Assembly (NCBI GenBank): GCA_038329845.1
Contig: JBBQNJ010000003.1
Location: 1-64,000, forward strand
Length of the DNA stretch: 64,000 bases
From: JBBQNJ01 sp038329845
GTDB taxonomy: Bacteria; Planctomycetota; Phycisphaerae; Tepidisphaerales; Tepidisphaeraceae
Direction of reading: 5' to 3'
Part shown: piece after piece, positions 8,268 to 15,929 of the stretch
Layout: each line of letters begins with the position of its first letter
How positions within the stretch are numbered: position 1 is the first letter of the stretch
Made by a program: the position numbers and the translations under genes
The notes under the pieces: generated by a model
Told to the model about the DNA's origin: nothing
Seen by the model: the letters and a program-made list of their open reading frames with translations, nothing else
Database searches by the model: none

Positions 8268-8909
8268 TTATTCGATCGCGCTGATTTCCCGAACCAGTTC
8301 CCGCGTCGCCTCGCCCAAGCGGGCGCAGGCGATGCGGGATTGTCTGGCCAGACGCCATAGATCGCCCATCCCGCCGGTCAACGCGTATTTGCAAATGCGG
8401 GCCAGGCGGAGTCGTCCCCCGGCATCGGTCAAATCAAGAATGCGCGGATCGACCGCCTCATCGGACGTATCGCTGATCGCGCGAAGATGCCAGAGATTCA
8501 GGTCCGCCCGACGCGCCCAGGCGAGAAGGGCTTCGGCTTCCATCTCGACGGCCTCGGCTCCGCTTCGCCGCGCCAGATCCGCTTTGTCACGCGCTGTGGC
8601 GAGGATTGTCGAACTACTGACGATCCGCCGGGGCGACCCAGGGCGATCGACCAGCACATCTCCGATGCGTAGTGAACGCGACAGCCCGCCGGCAAGACCG
8701 GCAAGGATGACAACGCTAAACCGCCCGGGTTCGATCGATCGCAGTCCGATGCCGCGAATTCCGATGACGTGGACCTCGACCTCGATTCCGTCGATTCGCC
8801 CGCGAGAGGCCGCCGACACCCGCGCCGGCCTGAGCCCAAGAACCCGGCAGACGGCCCGGCCTTCGATGAGCAGGGGGGTCAGGATGCCCAGCGGACGAGC
8901 GTCGCTCAT
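8268..8909 (-). CDS. hpnG: Nucleoside phosphorylase-like protein, probable HpnG
   Basis: This 213-residue protein has the MTA/SAH nucleosidase-like phosphorylase fold. Visible family features are the GLAGGLSRSLRIGDVLV loop, the substrate-binding VEMEA segment and the catalytic-Asp motif AISDTSDEA. HpnG removes adenine from adenosylhopane to give (phospho)ribosylhopane in extended hopanoid synthesis. Sequence alone could also fit an MTA/SAH nucleosidase, but the gene lies divergently 100 bp from an unmistakable hpnH, which makes HpnG the best call. The stop is 20 bp from the convergent gnd stop. Confidence 0.8.
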   Translation of the reverse strand: MSDARPLGILTPLLIEGRAVCRVLGLRPARVSAASRGRIDGIEVEVHVIGIRGIGLRSIEPGRFSVVILAGLAGGLSRSLRIGDVLVDRPGSPRRIVSSSTILATARDKADLARRSGAEAVEMEAEALLAWARRADLNLWHLRAISDTSDEAVDPRILDLTDAGGRLRLARICKYALTGGMGDLWRLARQSRIACARLGEATRELVREISAIE

Positions 8910-9009
8910 GCCTACGATCGTAACGTGAATCCGCCGGGCGTTGAATCAAACCATCGCCCGGGTATGCTTTTGATACGGATATTCAACCTGTAAAGGAAAC
9001 CGCGAACCG

Positions 9010-10119
9010 ATGGGCGTTCCTCTCTCTCAAATGTGGACCGTGGCAAGCTACGTACTCAAGCAGCGGCTGCGCGGACGGCGACAGTATCCCCTGGTGCTGA
9101 TGCTCGAGCCGTTGTTTCGATGCAATCTTGCCTGCGCCGGGTGCGGGAAAATCCAGTATCCCGCCCATATTCTGAAAAAGCAGCTTTCCCCCGATGAATG
9201 CTTCAAGGCCGCCGAAGAATGCGCTGCGCCGATGGTGAGCATCCCCGGCGGCGAGCCGCTGTTGCATCCGCAAATCGAGCAGATCGTCGCCGGGCTGGTG
9301 GCGCGGAAGAAATACGTCTATCTCTGCACCAACGCGCTGTTGTTGAAAGAGAAACTCGGTTTGTTCAAGCCGACGAAGTACCTCACGTTTTCGGTCCATC
9401 TGGACGGAGAGCGCGAGCATCACGACTTCGCCGTCTGCCGAGAGGGGGGGTATGACCTGGCCATGGAGGGGATCCGCGCAGCAGTCGCCGGCGGGTTTCG
9501 CGTCACAACGAACACCACACTGTTTCAAGGCGCTGATCCGAAAAGCGTGCGCGCGTTTTTTGATGAGATGATGGAAATGGGCGTCGAAGGGATGATGCTT
9601 TCGCCCGGCTACAGCTACGACAAGGCACCGGATCAGCAAAACTTCCTCGGTCGCGCCCGCACGCGTAAATTGTTCAGCCAGATTCTCTCGAATCGTTCAC
9701 GGCGATGGGTTTTCAATCAAAGCCCGTTGTTTCTGGAGTTTCTCATGGGCCGGCGGCAATACTCCTGCACGCCCTGGGGAATGCCCACCTACAACGTGTT
9801 CGGGTGGCAGAAGCCTTGCTACCTGTTGTCGGACGGCTACGCCGACACGTTCGACGAACTGATGCGCGACACGGCATGGGAGCGCTACGGCACCGAAAGT
9901 GGCAACCCCCGCTGCGCCAACTGCATGGTTCACAGCGGCTATGAGGCCAGCGCCGTGAATGAGACCTTCGGATCGCTCAAGGGCTTGCTGACTACGGCGC
10001 GGGCGACGCTGTTCCGGCGATACCGCGATCCCGCCACCGCCGCGGCGATGCAGTCGCCCGACCTGTCGGCGGGTCCGACGGTTCAACTCAACGTGCGGAT
10101 CAGCGCCAAGGCCGGATGA
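9010..10119 (+). CDS. hpnH: Adenosyl-hopene transferase HpnH (radical SAM)
   Basis: This 369-residue radical SAM enzyme attaches a 5'-deoxyadenosyl group to diploptene, the first step to C35 hopanoids. The [4Fe-4S] motif is CNLACAGC with Cys38, Cys42 and Cys45; SIPGGEPLLHPQI is the SAM-binding GGE motif. The C-terminal DUF3463-like domain contains CTPWGMPTYNVFGWQKPCYL and CANCMVHSGYEASAV, which are diagnostic of HpnH. The start is the ATG at 9010, 12 nt after an AAAGGA site. hpnG is divergent, and the next gene starts in an ATGA overlap with this stop. The squalene-hopene cyclase itself is not in the window. Confidence 0.95.
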   Translation: MGVPLSQMWTVASYVLKQRLRGRRQYPLVLMLEPLFRCNLACAGCGKIQYPAHILKKQLSPDECFKAAEECAAPMVSIPGGEPLLHPQIEQIVAGLVARKKYVYLCTNALLLKEKLGLFKPTKYLTFSVHLDGEREHHDFAVCREGGYDLAMEGIRAAVAGGFRVTTNTTLFQGADPKSVRAFFDEMMEMGVEGMMLSPGYSYDKAPDQQNFLGRARTRKLFSQILSNRSRRWVFNQSPLFLEFLMGRRQYSCTPWGMPTYNVFGWQKPCYLLSDGYADTFDELMRDTAWERYGTESGNPRCANCMVHSGYEASAVNETFGSLKGLLTTARATLFRRYRDPATAAAMQSPDLSAGPTVQLNVRISAKAG

Positions 10120-10535
10120 TGTCAATTGCGAACGAAGATCCCGACGCCATGGATTCGGTTCCCGGGGTTGCCCATGAACAACTCCAGGGGTCGGTGCCCG
10201 CTCTGGATTCCGAGGCCGACGTGCGTCGCGCCGTCGAGCAGGCCTTCGACTATCGCGGCGACGTCGCCATCACGACCCGGGGTGGCCGCCGGATCGAGGG
10301 CTACCTCTTCGACCGCCGCGCCGATTCGCCCGTGTTGGACGAGTGCATCCTGCGGATGCTCCCCGCCGACGCCGCGGAGAAGGTCTGCATCCCGTACGCC
10401 GACATCGCCCGCATCGAGTTTTCCGGGCGAGACACCGCCTCGGGCAAAAGCTGGGAAACATGGGTCCGCAAATACTCCGAAAAGAAAGCTCGCGGCGAAT
10501 CGAATATCCGCATCGACCCGGAAAAGCTGGATTAA
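10116..10535 (+). CDS. Conserved hypothetical protein translationally coupled to hpnH
   Basis: This is a 139-residue soluble protein with no signal peptide or membrane segment. I do not recognise a named family. The ATG overlaps the hpnH stop (ATGA), with a second ATG three bases later, so the two are translationally coupled. The middle (YRGDVAITTRGGRRIEGYLFDR ... CIPYADIARIEFSGRD) looks like a small beta-barrel with a conserved basic/aromatic pattern, and the end (SGKSWETWVRKYSEKKARGE) is charged. Coupling suggests a role with HpnH in hopanoid side-chain synthesis or its regulation (inference). Confidence 0.75.
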   Translation: MMSIANEDPDAMDSVPGVAHEQLQGSVPALDSEADVRRAVEQAFDYRGDVAITTRGGRRIEGYLFDRRADSPVLDECILRMLPADAAEKVCIPYADIARIEFSGRDTASGKSWETWVRKYSEKKARGESNIRIDPEKLD

Positions 10536-10778
10536 ACGCGAAGTCGCGAAGGGGCGAAGATTTTCGTTTTTGCCAGTTGTGCGTCGCTGGATCAGGGGAT
10601 TTTTTCAACACAAGGCTCGGAGGACACGAAGGGATTTCTCGGTGTTTCGCCCCATGTGCGATGCCGGATGAATTGAGTACCGACGCTGCTTCACACTCCG
10701 GTAGTTTCCGGAAACCGATTCCTAAGAATCTTCTTCGCCGCTTCGCGTTTAATATTCCTCCGATCTGGTTGATTCCTC

Positions 10779-11201
10779 ATGCCCGCGCTGGTTCGTCTGC
10801 TTATTCTCGTCTGGGCCGCACCCAACAGCGTGCTTGGGCTGCTCCTGGCCGCGCTGGCCCTGATCAGTGGCGGGCGAGCGCGGGTTGTCGATGGCGTTCT
10901 CGAAGTTCACGGCGGGTTCGCTTCGTTTTTTCTTCGGCGATGCACGCTGCTTCCGCACGGCGCCAGCGCCATGACCCTCGGCCACATCGTGCTGGGACGG
11001 GATCTCGCCTGCATCCAGCGCACCGGCACCCACGAGCGGGTCCACGTCCGCCAAGCCGAGCGCTGGGGCCCGCTGTTTCTGTCCGCGTACGTTGGCGCCA
11101 GCCTGTTTCAGCTTCTGCGGGGCCGGCATCCCTACCATGACAACCCCTTCGAGCGCCAAGCCAACGCCGAGGCAAGCGCCGCAGTAACTCGTTCGGTGTG
11201 A
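10779..11201 (+). CDS. Small membrane protein with an HExxH motif
   Basis: This 140-residue protein has an N-terminal hydrophobic pair of helices (residues ~4-32) and a later hydrophobic stretch (~96-108). Between them lies HERVHVRQAERWG with an HExxH zinc-protease motif (His85, Glu86, His89), followed ~25 residues on by HPYHDNPFERQANAEA, which offers a candidate third ligand Glu. I do not recognise a characterised family. It could be a tiny membrane metallopeptidase or a structural relic. The 243 bp before it (10536-10778) show no gene. Confidence 0.65.
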   Translation: MPALVRLLILVWAAPNSVLGLLLAALALISGGRARVVDGVLEVHGGFASFFLRRCTLLPHGASAMTLGHIVLGRDLACIQRTGTHERVHVRQAERWGPLFLSAYVGASLFQLLRGRHPYHDNPFERQANAEASAAVTRSV

Positions 11202-11312
11202 AAAAGGGTCGATTAGCCGATTTTGCGTTGCGCCGGCATTTCCGCGAGAATTGCGGATCTGGCGGTTGGAGCGCCCCGAGCGGAGGCGATCGACGAGGAA
11301 GCGTTTGCGCGG

Positions 11313-11855
11313 ATGTGGTATTTTGCCTACGGATCGAATCTGAATGTCCGGGCGGTGGCGGAGTGGTGCCGTCACTATGGGCATCGACCTTCGCCGATGA
11401 AGGGGGGAAAGCCGGGTGTATTGGACAACTACCGGCTCTGCTTTCCCATCTACAGCGATTACTGGGGCGGGGGGATCGGTGACATTGTGTACGACCCCGG
11501 AAAATACGTCGCCGGGGCCTTGTTCGACTTGAGTGAAAACGACCTGGCGCTGCTGGACATGAAGGTGGGGCGGCGGATCGACCCGGCCGGCACCGAGATG
11601 GGGGTCTATCGCCGAATCGAAGTGACGGTGGCGCCGCTGGGCAAGGGCGAGGCGGTCAAAGCGATCACCTATCAGGGGCTGAACGTCGATCGCTTTCACA
11701 TCCCCCCGACGCAGCATTACATGCAGCTTCTTATCCAGGGGGCGTACGGCATGGGGCTTTCGATGATGTGGATCTCCTACCTCCAGAGCTTCCAAACCCA
11801 GGTGGGCCGAAAGCCGCGAGTTCCCGGGACCGGCGATGCCGCAGCGCGGCTGTAG
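11313..11855 (+). CDS. Gamma-glutamylcyclotransferase-like protein
   Basis: This 180-residue protein starts MWYFAYGSNLN, the hallmark phosphate/substrate loop of the GGCT/AIG2 fold. The family's second landmark is LDxxEG, whose Glu is the general acid/base; here the stretch reads LLDMKVGRRIDPAGTEMGVYRR, with Val at the Glu position. It may therefore lack cyclotransferase activity or use another acid such as the Glu in GTEMG. I chose the ATG at 11313 because the YGSN motif is always near the N-terminus; in-frame codons to 11223 add only unrelated residues. Confidence 0.75.
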   Translation: MWYFAYGSNLNVRAVAEWCRHYGHRPSPMKGGKPGVLDNYRLCFPIYSDYWGGGIGDIVYDPGKYVAGALFDLSENDLALLDMKVGRRIDPAGTEMGVYRRIEVTVAPLGKGEAVKAITYQGLNVDRFHIPPTQHYMQLLIQGAYGMGLSMMWISYLQSFQTQVGRKPRVPGTGDAAARL

Positions 11856-12037
11856 CCGAATCGGGCCTAAAGACGCTTCTCCATCTATCCGATGCAATAG
11901 GGTCAAGCCGACGATCGCGCCGAGGTTGTGAGCGGGCGACCGTCGATTCGCGTGCGCAGCAGCATCTGCGTCGAAAATCCGCAAAGACTGCGCTTCATCA
12001 CGCGCAAGGGGATTCAGACCCAGGGTAGGAGCCCGCA

Positions 12038-12805
12038 ATGAAGCCTGCCGACGACCAAATCCTGCTCGACGCCATCGCCCGCAACGCTTCGGCCGTGCTT
12101 TCCCTTCCTTCGCAGGGGATGCTCCGCCATATGCGAACCCGGTTCCTCGCTGCCAATGACGGCGAATTCTGGATGGAAGCCGATCCCGAGCAGCGTCCGC
12201 TCATCGACGCGCTGATCGAATCCGGGCAACCGGCGGGCGTGGCTTTCAAGAGCGGGATCAACAAGGTCGTCTTCACCACGCCTTTGCTGCGCTGCGAGGC
12301 CGAGTTCGCCATCAACGCCCAGACGCGCCTGCCGGCGGTGATGCTGCGGTTTCCCGGAGAAGTAAAGAGCGTTCAACGGAGAAGCAATTACCGCGTGCGC
12401 GTGCCCGATGACTGGGGATTGACTCTGCGACTATGGCGGATCTCCCCGCAAGCGGTCCCGCGCGATCGTCCGGTGGCGTCGCAGGAAATCCAGGTCGAGC
12501 TATATGACATCAGCACGGGTGGAATGGGCGTGATTTTGCACGGGAAAAACGGCAATCCGGCGATCGTTTCCCACGAAGACCGCCTGCGTGTGCAGATTGT
12601 CACCGAGAGCCAGACCGCGTTGGTGATCGAAGGTCGGCTCTGCTATCCCGATCGATTGACCGCAGAGGTCTGCCATGGCGGCGTGCAATTCAAGGAACTC
12701 GAGCGCGACCTCGAGGGTCGCCATGCCCTGGCGATCTTGTCGCGCATCTGCGGCGAGCTTCAGCGCAAAGAAGCCCGCCAGCATTGGCTGGGGATGAGCG
12801 CCTAA
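12038..12805 (+). CDS. PilZ domain protein (YcgR-like, c-di-GMP binding)
   Basis: This 255-residue cytosolic protein has a YcgR-type N-terminal beta-domain (residues ~1-110) followed by a PilZ domain. The c-di-GMP motif is complete: RRSNYRVRV (RxxxR at Arg115/Arg119) and DISTGGMGV (D/NxSxxG, residues 157-162). Such proteins change motility, adhesion or exopolysaccharide output when they bind cyclic di-GMP. A TAGGAG ribosome-binding site lies 6 nt before the ATG. The last 25 bp of the gene are duplicated 94 bp downstream (12873-12897). The gene converges on trpE. Confidence 0.88.
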   Translation: MKPADDQILLDAIARNASAVLSLPSQGMLRHMRTRFLAANDGEFWMEADPEQRPLIDALIESGQPAGVAFKSGINKVVFTTPLLRCEAEFAINAQTRLPAVMLRFPGEVKSVQRRSNYRVRVPDDWGLTLRLWRISPQAVPRDRPVASQEIQVELYDISTGGMGVILHGKNGNPAIVSHEDRLRVQIVTESQTALVIEGRLCYPDRLTAEVCHGGVQFKELERDLEGRHALAILSRICGELQRKEARQHWLGMSA

Positions 12806-12897
12806 AGCGGCGCGACACCTGGCCACCGTTGTCTGGGAATCAGCGCCGGAGCGGCGCGGCGCCCGGCCGCTCCAGCATTGGCTGGGGATGAGCGCCT
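12779..12897. repeat. 25-bp perfect direct repeat at the end of the PilZ gene
   Basis: The 25 bp at 12779-12803, covering the last PilZ codons, recur exactly at 12873-12897 in the intergenic region, 94 bp away. It looks like a local duplication or slippage event. Confidence 0.85.
12848..12873. terminator. Hairpin between convergent PilZ gene and trpE
   Basis: A perfect 8-bp GC-rich inverted repeat (12848-12855 with 12866-12873, 10-nt loop) lies between two convergent stops. No clear U-run follows. Confidence 0.4.
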
Positions 12898-12918
12898 GAC
12901 GCGGTGCGGCGATCCGGT

Positions 12919-14421
12919 TCACTCACCGGAAAAACCTTTCTCTGCCAGCTCCACCGCCTTGAGCATCGCCTTGGCTTTGTTCACCGTCTCCTCGTATTCG
13001 GTCGCCGGGACCGAATCGGCCACGACCCCCGCGCCAACCTGCACATCGAACGTGCCGTTTTTCCAGACAATCGTCCGCAACCCGATGCAGGTGTCCATGT
13101 TTCCGGCGAAGTCCAGGTAGCCGATGGCCCCGCCGTACGGGCCGCGGCGGGTCGGCTCGAGCTCGTCGATGATCTGCATGGCCCGGATTTTCGGCGCGCC
13201 GCTGACGGTCCCCACCGGCAGGCTCACCCGCAGCGCATCCAGCGCCGTGCGGCCTTCATCGAGCTGCCCGGTGACGTTGGTGGTGATGTGCATCACATGG
13301 CTGTACCGCTCGATGGTCATCTGATCGCCGACCACCACGCTTCCGATCCGCGCCACCCGGCCGACATCGTTGCGATGCAGGTCCACCAGCATGATATGTT
13401 CGGCCCGCTCCTTGGGATCGGCAAGCAGTTCCTTCTCCAGCGCCTGATCCTCCCGCTCGCTGGCGCCGCGCCGGCGAGTGCCTGCCAGGGGACGAGAAGT
13501 CACCACCCCATCTTGCACGCGGCAGAGGATTTCGGGGCTTGAGCCGATCAACGTGCAGGACGGGCTTTTCAGAAAAAACATGAAAGGCGACGGGTTGATC
13601 ACCCGCAGCGCGCGGTACACGTCGAACGGGTCGGCGGTGCTGCACACGCGAAGACGCTGGCTGGGAACGAACTGGAAAATATCCCCGGCGCGGATGTACT
13701 CCATCCCCTTGCGGACCGCCGCCTCGAATTGATCCCGCGCGAAATTTGACTCGAACGCCAACGTCGCGGCACCGGAGGCGTCGATTTCTCCCAGCGCCGA
13801 AGTCGGCGGCTGTTGCATCCGCGTCACCAGCACGTCGATCCGCCGGCAGGCGTCGCGCCAGGCATCGGCGGGCGACGATGCGCTTACATCGGCGTTGGCC
13901 ACCACCTTGATCGTCTTGTCCACGTGGTCGAAGATCACCAGCTCGCCGTACAGCCCGAACATCAGGTCGGGCAGCCGACGGTCGTCGCGCGGGGGATGCG
14001 CGAGTTTTTCCGCTTCGTAGTACCGGACGGTGTCGTAGCCGGCGTATCCGACCAGCCCGCCGGTGAACGTCGGCAGCCGTGGATCGCGGTGAAATGTCCG
14101 GCGCGGAAGGAGTTTCTCCAAGTCCGCCAGCGGATCCGTCGTTGTGAACTGGCGCGGGGGCTCACCGACATGCTGAATCGACGCCTTGCCGCTGAGTACC
14201 TGGTAGACGAGCGACGGGGAGGTGGCGATAAAGCTATAGCGTCCAATTTTCTCACCGCCCACCACCGATTCGAGCAGGAAGGCATGTTCATCCCGACCCA
14301 GCACCTCAAAGGCGCTGACGGGTGTCAGCCGGTCGGCCAGGAGTTGTCGATGCACCGGGACGATTTGCGCGTCGCGCGCGTGGGCGATGAAACTTTCGTA
14401 ATCCGGGAAGTATCGCGGCAT
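12919..14421 (-). CDS. trpE: Anthranilate synthase component I
   Basis: This 500-residue chorismate-utilising enzyme makes anthranilate from chorismate and ammonia delivered by TrpG. The N-terminal domain contains AFLLESVVGGEKIGRYSF, the LLES tryptophan feedback-binding element, which favours TrpE over PabB. The catalytic C-terminal domain has IFQFVPSQRL, LIGSSPEIL, HIMLVDLHRNDVGRV, PVGTVSGAPKIRAMQII and YGGAIGYLDFAGNMDTCI. I chose the ATG at 14421 because the family begins MPRYFPDYESF; the in-frame codons to 14463 overlap the divergent promoter. No trpG or trpD is adjacent, so the trp genes are dispersed here. Confidence 0.93.
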   Translation of the reverse strand: MPRYFPDYESFIAHARDAQIVPVHRQLLADRLTPVSAFEVLGRDEHAFLLESVVGGEKIGRYSFIATSPSLVYQVLSGKASIQHVGEPPRQFTTTDPLADLEKLLPRRTFHRDPRLPTFTGGLVGYAGYDTVRYYEAEKLAHPPRDDRRLPDLMFGLYGELVIFDHVDKTIKVVANADVSASSPADAWRDACRRIDVLVTRMQQPPTSALGEIDASGAATLAFESNFARDQFEAAVRKGMEYIRAGDIFQFVPSQRLRVCSTADPFDVYRALRVINPSPFMFFLKSPSCTLIGSSPEILCRVQDGVVTSRPLAGTRRRGASEREDQALEKELLADPKERAEHIMLVDLHRNDVGRVARIGSVVVGDQMTIERYSHVMHITTNVTGQLDEGRTALDALRVSLPVGTVSGAPKIRAMQIIDELEPTRRGPYGGAIGYLDFAGNMDTCIGLRTIVWKNGTFDVQVGAGVVADSVPATEYEETVNKAKAMLKAVELAEKGFSGE

Positions 14422-14476
14422 CGACCGGATTGTAGTAGGATTCGCCGTAATCTCGAACGCCAAGGACGCTTTGCAT

Positions 14477-15637
14477 ATGGCTGCACCCCGTCGTTCCCTC
14501 GCCGATTATCACCGCGACTTGGCAATCCGCCGCACCGGCCAGATCGTGCCTCGGGATGAGTATCTGGATTACATGACATTTTCCCGCCCGGGAAAGCCGC
14601 TGTTCACCGAGATTTTCGGACCGCTGCTGGGCTTGAAAGAAGAGTGGCGGGCCCAGGGCGCTTCGGCCGGTGAGCTGGATATGAGCGCGTTCCATTTCCG
14701 ATTCGCCGAGGAAGCGGGAGTGGGCGTTCGCACCGGGCATCATCGCGGGGCGCCGGAGAAAATCCTCGAGGAGACCGAGGATGAAGTGATCGCCACCGAT
14801 CATTACGGTCGCCGGGTGAAGTTGTCGAAAAAGGCGGCGACGCTAGCACTGCCGCTGGACTATCCGGTTACGGATTTCGATTCGTGGCGCCGGATCAAGT
14901 CGCATTACGAGTTCGATCCCGAGCGGCTTGGCGGTGGATGGCTCGACCGCGCCCGCAAGGCTCTGGCTGATGGCAAAGTCCTCGCGATCCACATTCCCGG
15001 CGGGTTTGACGAGCCGCGCCAGTTGATGGGCGAGGAAAACTTCTGCCTTTCGATCTACGAACAGCCGGAGTTGATCGACGACATGCTCGGCACCATCGGT
15101 CAGACCGCCTGCCGAGTAATCGACCTGGTAGGCGAGCAGGTGCGCATCGACCAGCTCAGCGTCCACGAGGACATGGCCGGCCGCGCTGGTCCACTGATCG
15201 GGCCGAATCACGTGCGCCAGTTCATGGTTCCGTACTACCGCATGACATGGGACGCCGCCCGCCGCGCCGGGGCGCGGCTATTCAAGCAGGACAGTGACGG
15301 CGACATGCGCCCGATCATCCCGGAACTGCTGGAAAGCGGCCTGAATTTCATGTACCCCTTCGAGCCGACCGGTGGGCAGGATATCGTCGCGGTGCGCTCG
15401 ACTTATGGACCGCGGCTGGCGATCTTGGGCGGCCTGAATAAGTATGTCCTCGCCGCCGGCCCCGACGCCATCACCGCCGAGCTGGAACACAAAATCCCGC
15501 CGCTGGTGAAAAGCGGCGGCGTGACCTTCGGCCTCGACCACCGCATCCCCAACGGCACGCCCCTGGCCGGTTACCGTTTCTATCACGCCAAAGCCTGGGA
15601 AATTATCCACCGCGAGTGCGACCGGCTGGGGCTGTAG
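14477..15637 (+). CDS. Uroporphyrinogen decarboxylase-family protein
   Basis: This 386-residue protein has the UroD (beta/alpha)8 barrel. The second half shows the family pattern RIDQLSVHEDMAGRAGPLIGP, LFKQDSDGDMRPIIPELLESG and AILGGLNKYVLAAG. It lacks the usual HemE N-terminal RQAGRYLPEY motif, so a corrinoid-dependent methyltransferase-like (MtaA/CmuA-type) or other UroD-like role is more likely than heme synthesis. I chose the ATG at 14477, 10 nt after an AAGGA; a TTG at 14471 is also in frame. It is divergent from trpE across ~55 bp. Bases 15638-15929 downstream (292 bp) hold nothing I can name. Confidence 0.8.
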   Translation: MAAPRRSLADYHRDLAIRRTGQIVPRDEYLDYMTFSRPGKPLFTEIFGPLLGLKEEWRAQGASAGELDMSAFHFRFAEEAGVGVRTGHHRGAPEKILEETEDEVIATDHYGRRVKLSKKAATLALPLDYPVTDFDSWRRIKSHYEFDPERLGGGWLDRARKALADGKVLAIHIPGGFDEPRQLMGEENFCLSIYEQPELIDDMLGTIGQTACRVIDLVGEQVRIDQLSVHEDMAGRAGPLIGPNHVRQFMVPYYRMTWDAARRAGARLFKQDSDGDMRPIIPELLESGLNFMYPFEPTGGQDIVAVRSTYGPRLAILGGLNKYVLAAGPDAITAELEHKIPPLVKSGGVTFGLDHRIPNGTPLAGYRFYHAKAWEIIHRECDRLGL

Positions 15638-15929
15638 GTCCGGCACACCGCGCCCTCGCCATGGCTCGAAGAAAATGCCGTGGTATCATCGGGGCGTTTT
15701 CAAGAAGACTCTGCCGTCCATGGCGATTCGTGAACGGATTAAGAAACGGACCCTTCACGCTGGCCATCGGTCGTTGTTGCGAACCACCGGTGGGTGATTC
15801 AGGGCGGACGACTCCTACAAGCCGTTCATCGCGGTGGCAAACCGGAACGATCGGGTCGCCGATAAACTTGGCCGATCTGTGGCCGTTGGCGGCCCAAGTC
15901 GAGGCACTGCATCCGGAGACCATCGCATC

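Noticed and set aside
14471..15637. HemE (uroporphyrinogen decarboxylase) assignment
   Set aside because: The N-terminal arginine motif of HemE is missing and no other heme gene is near; only the UroD-like fold is supported.
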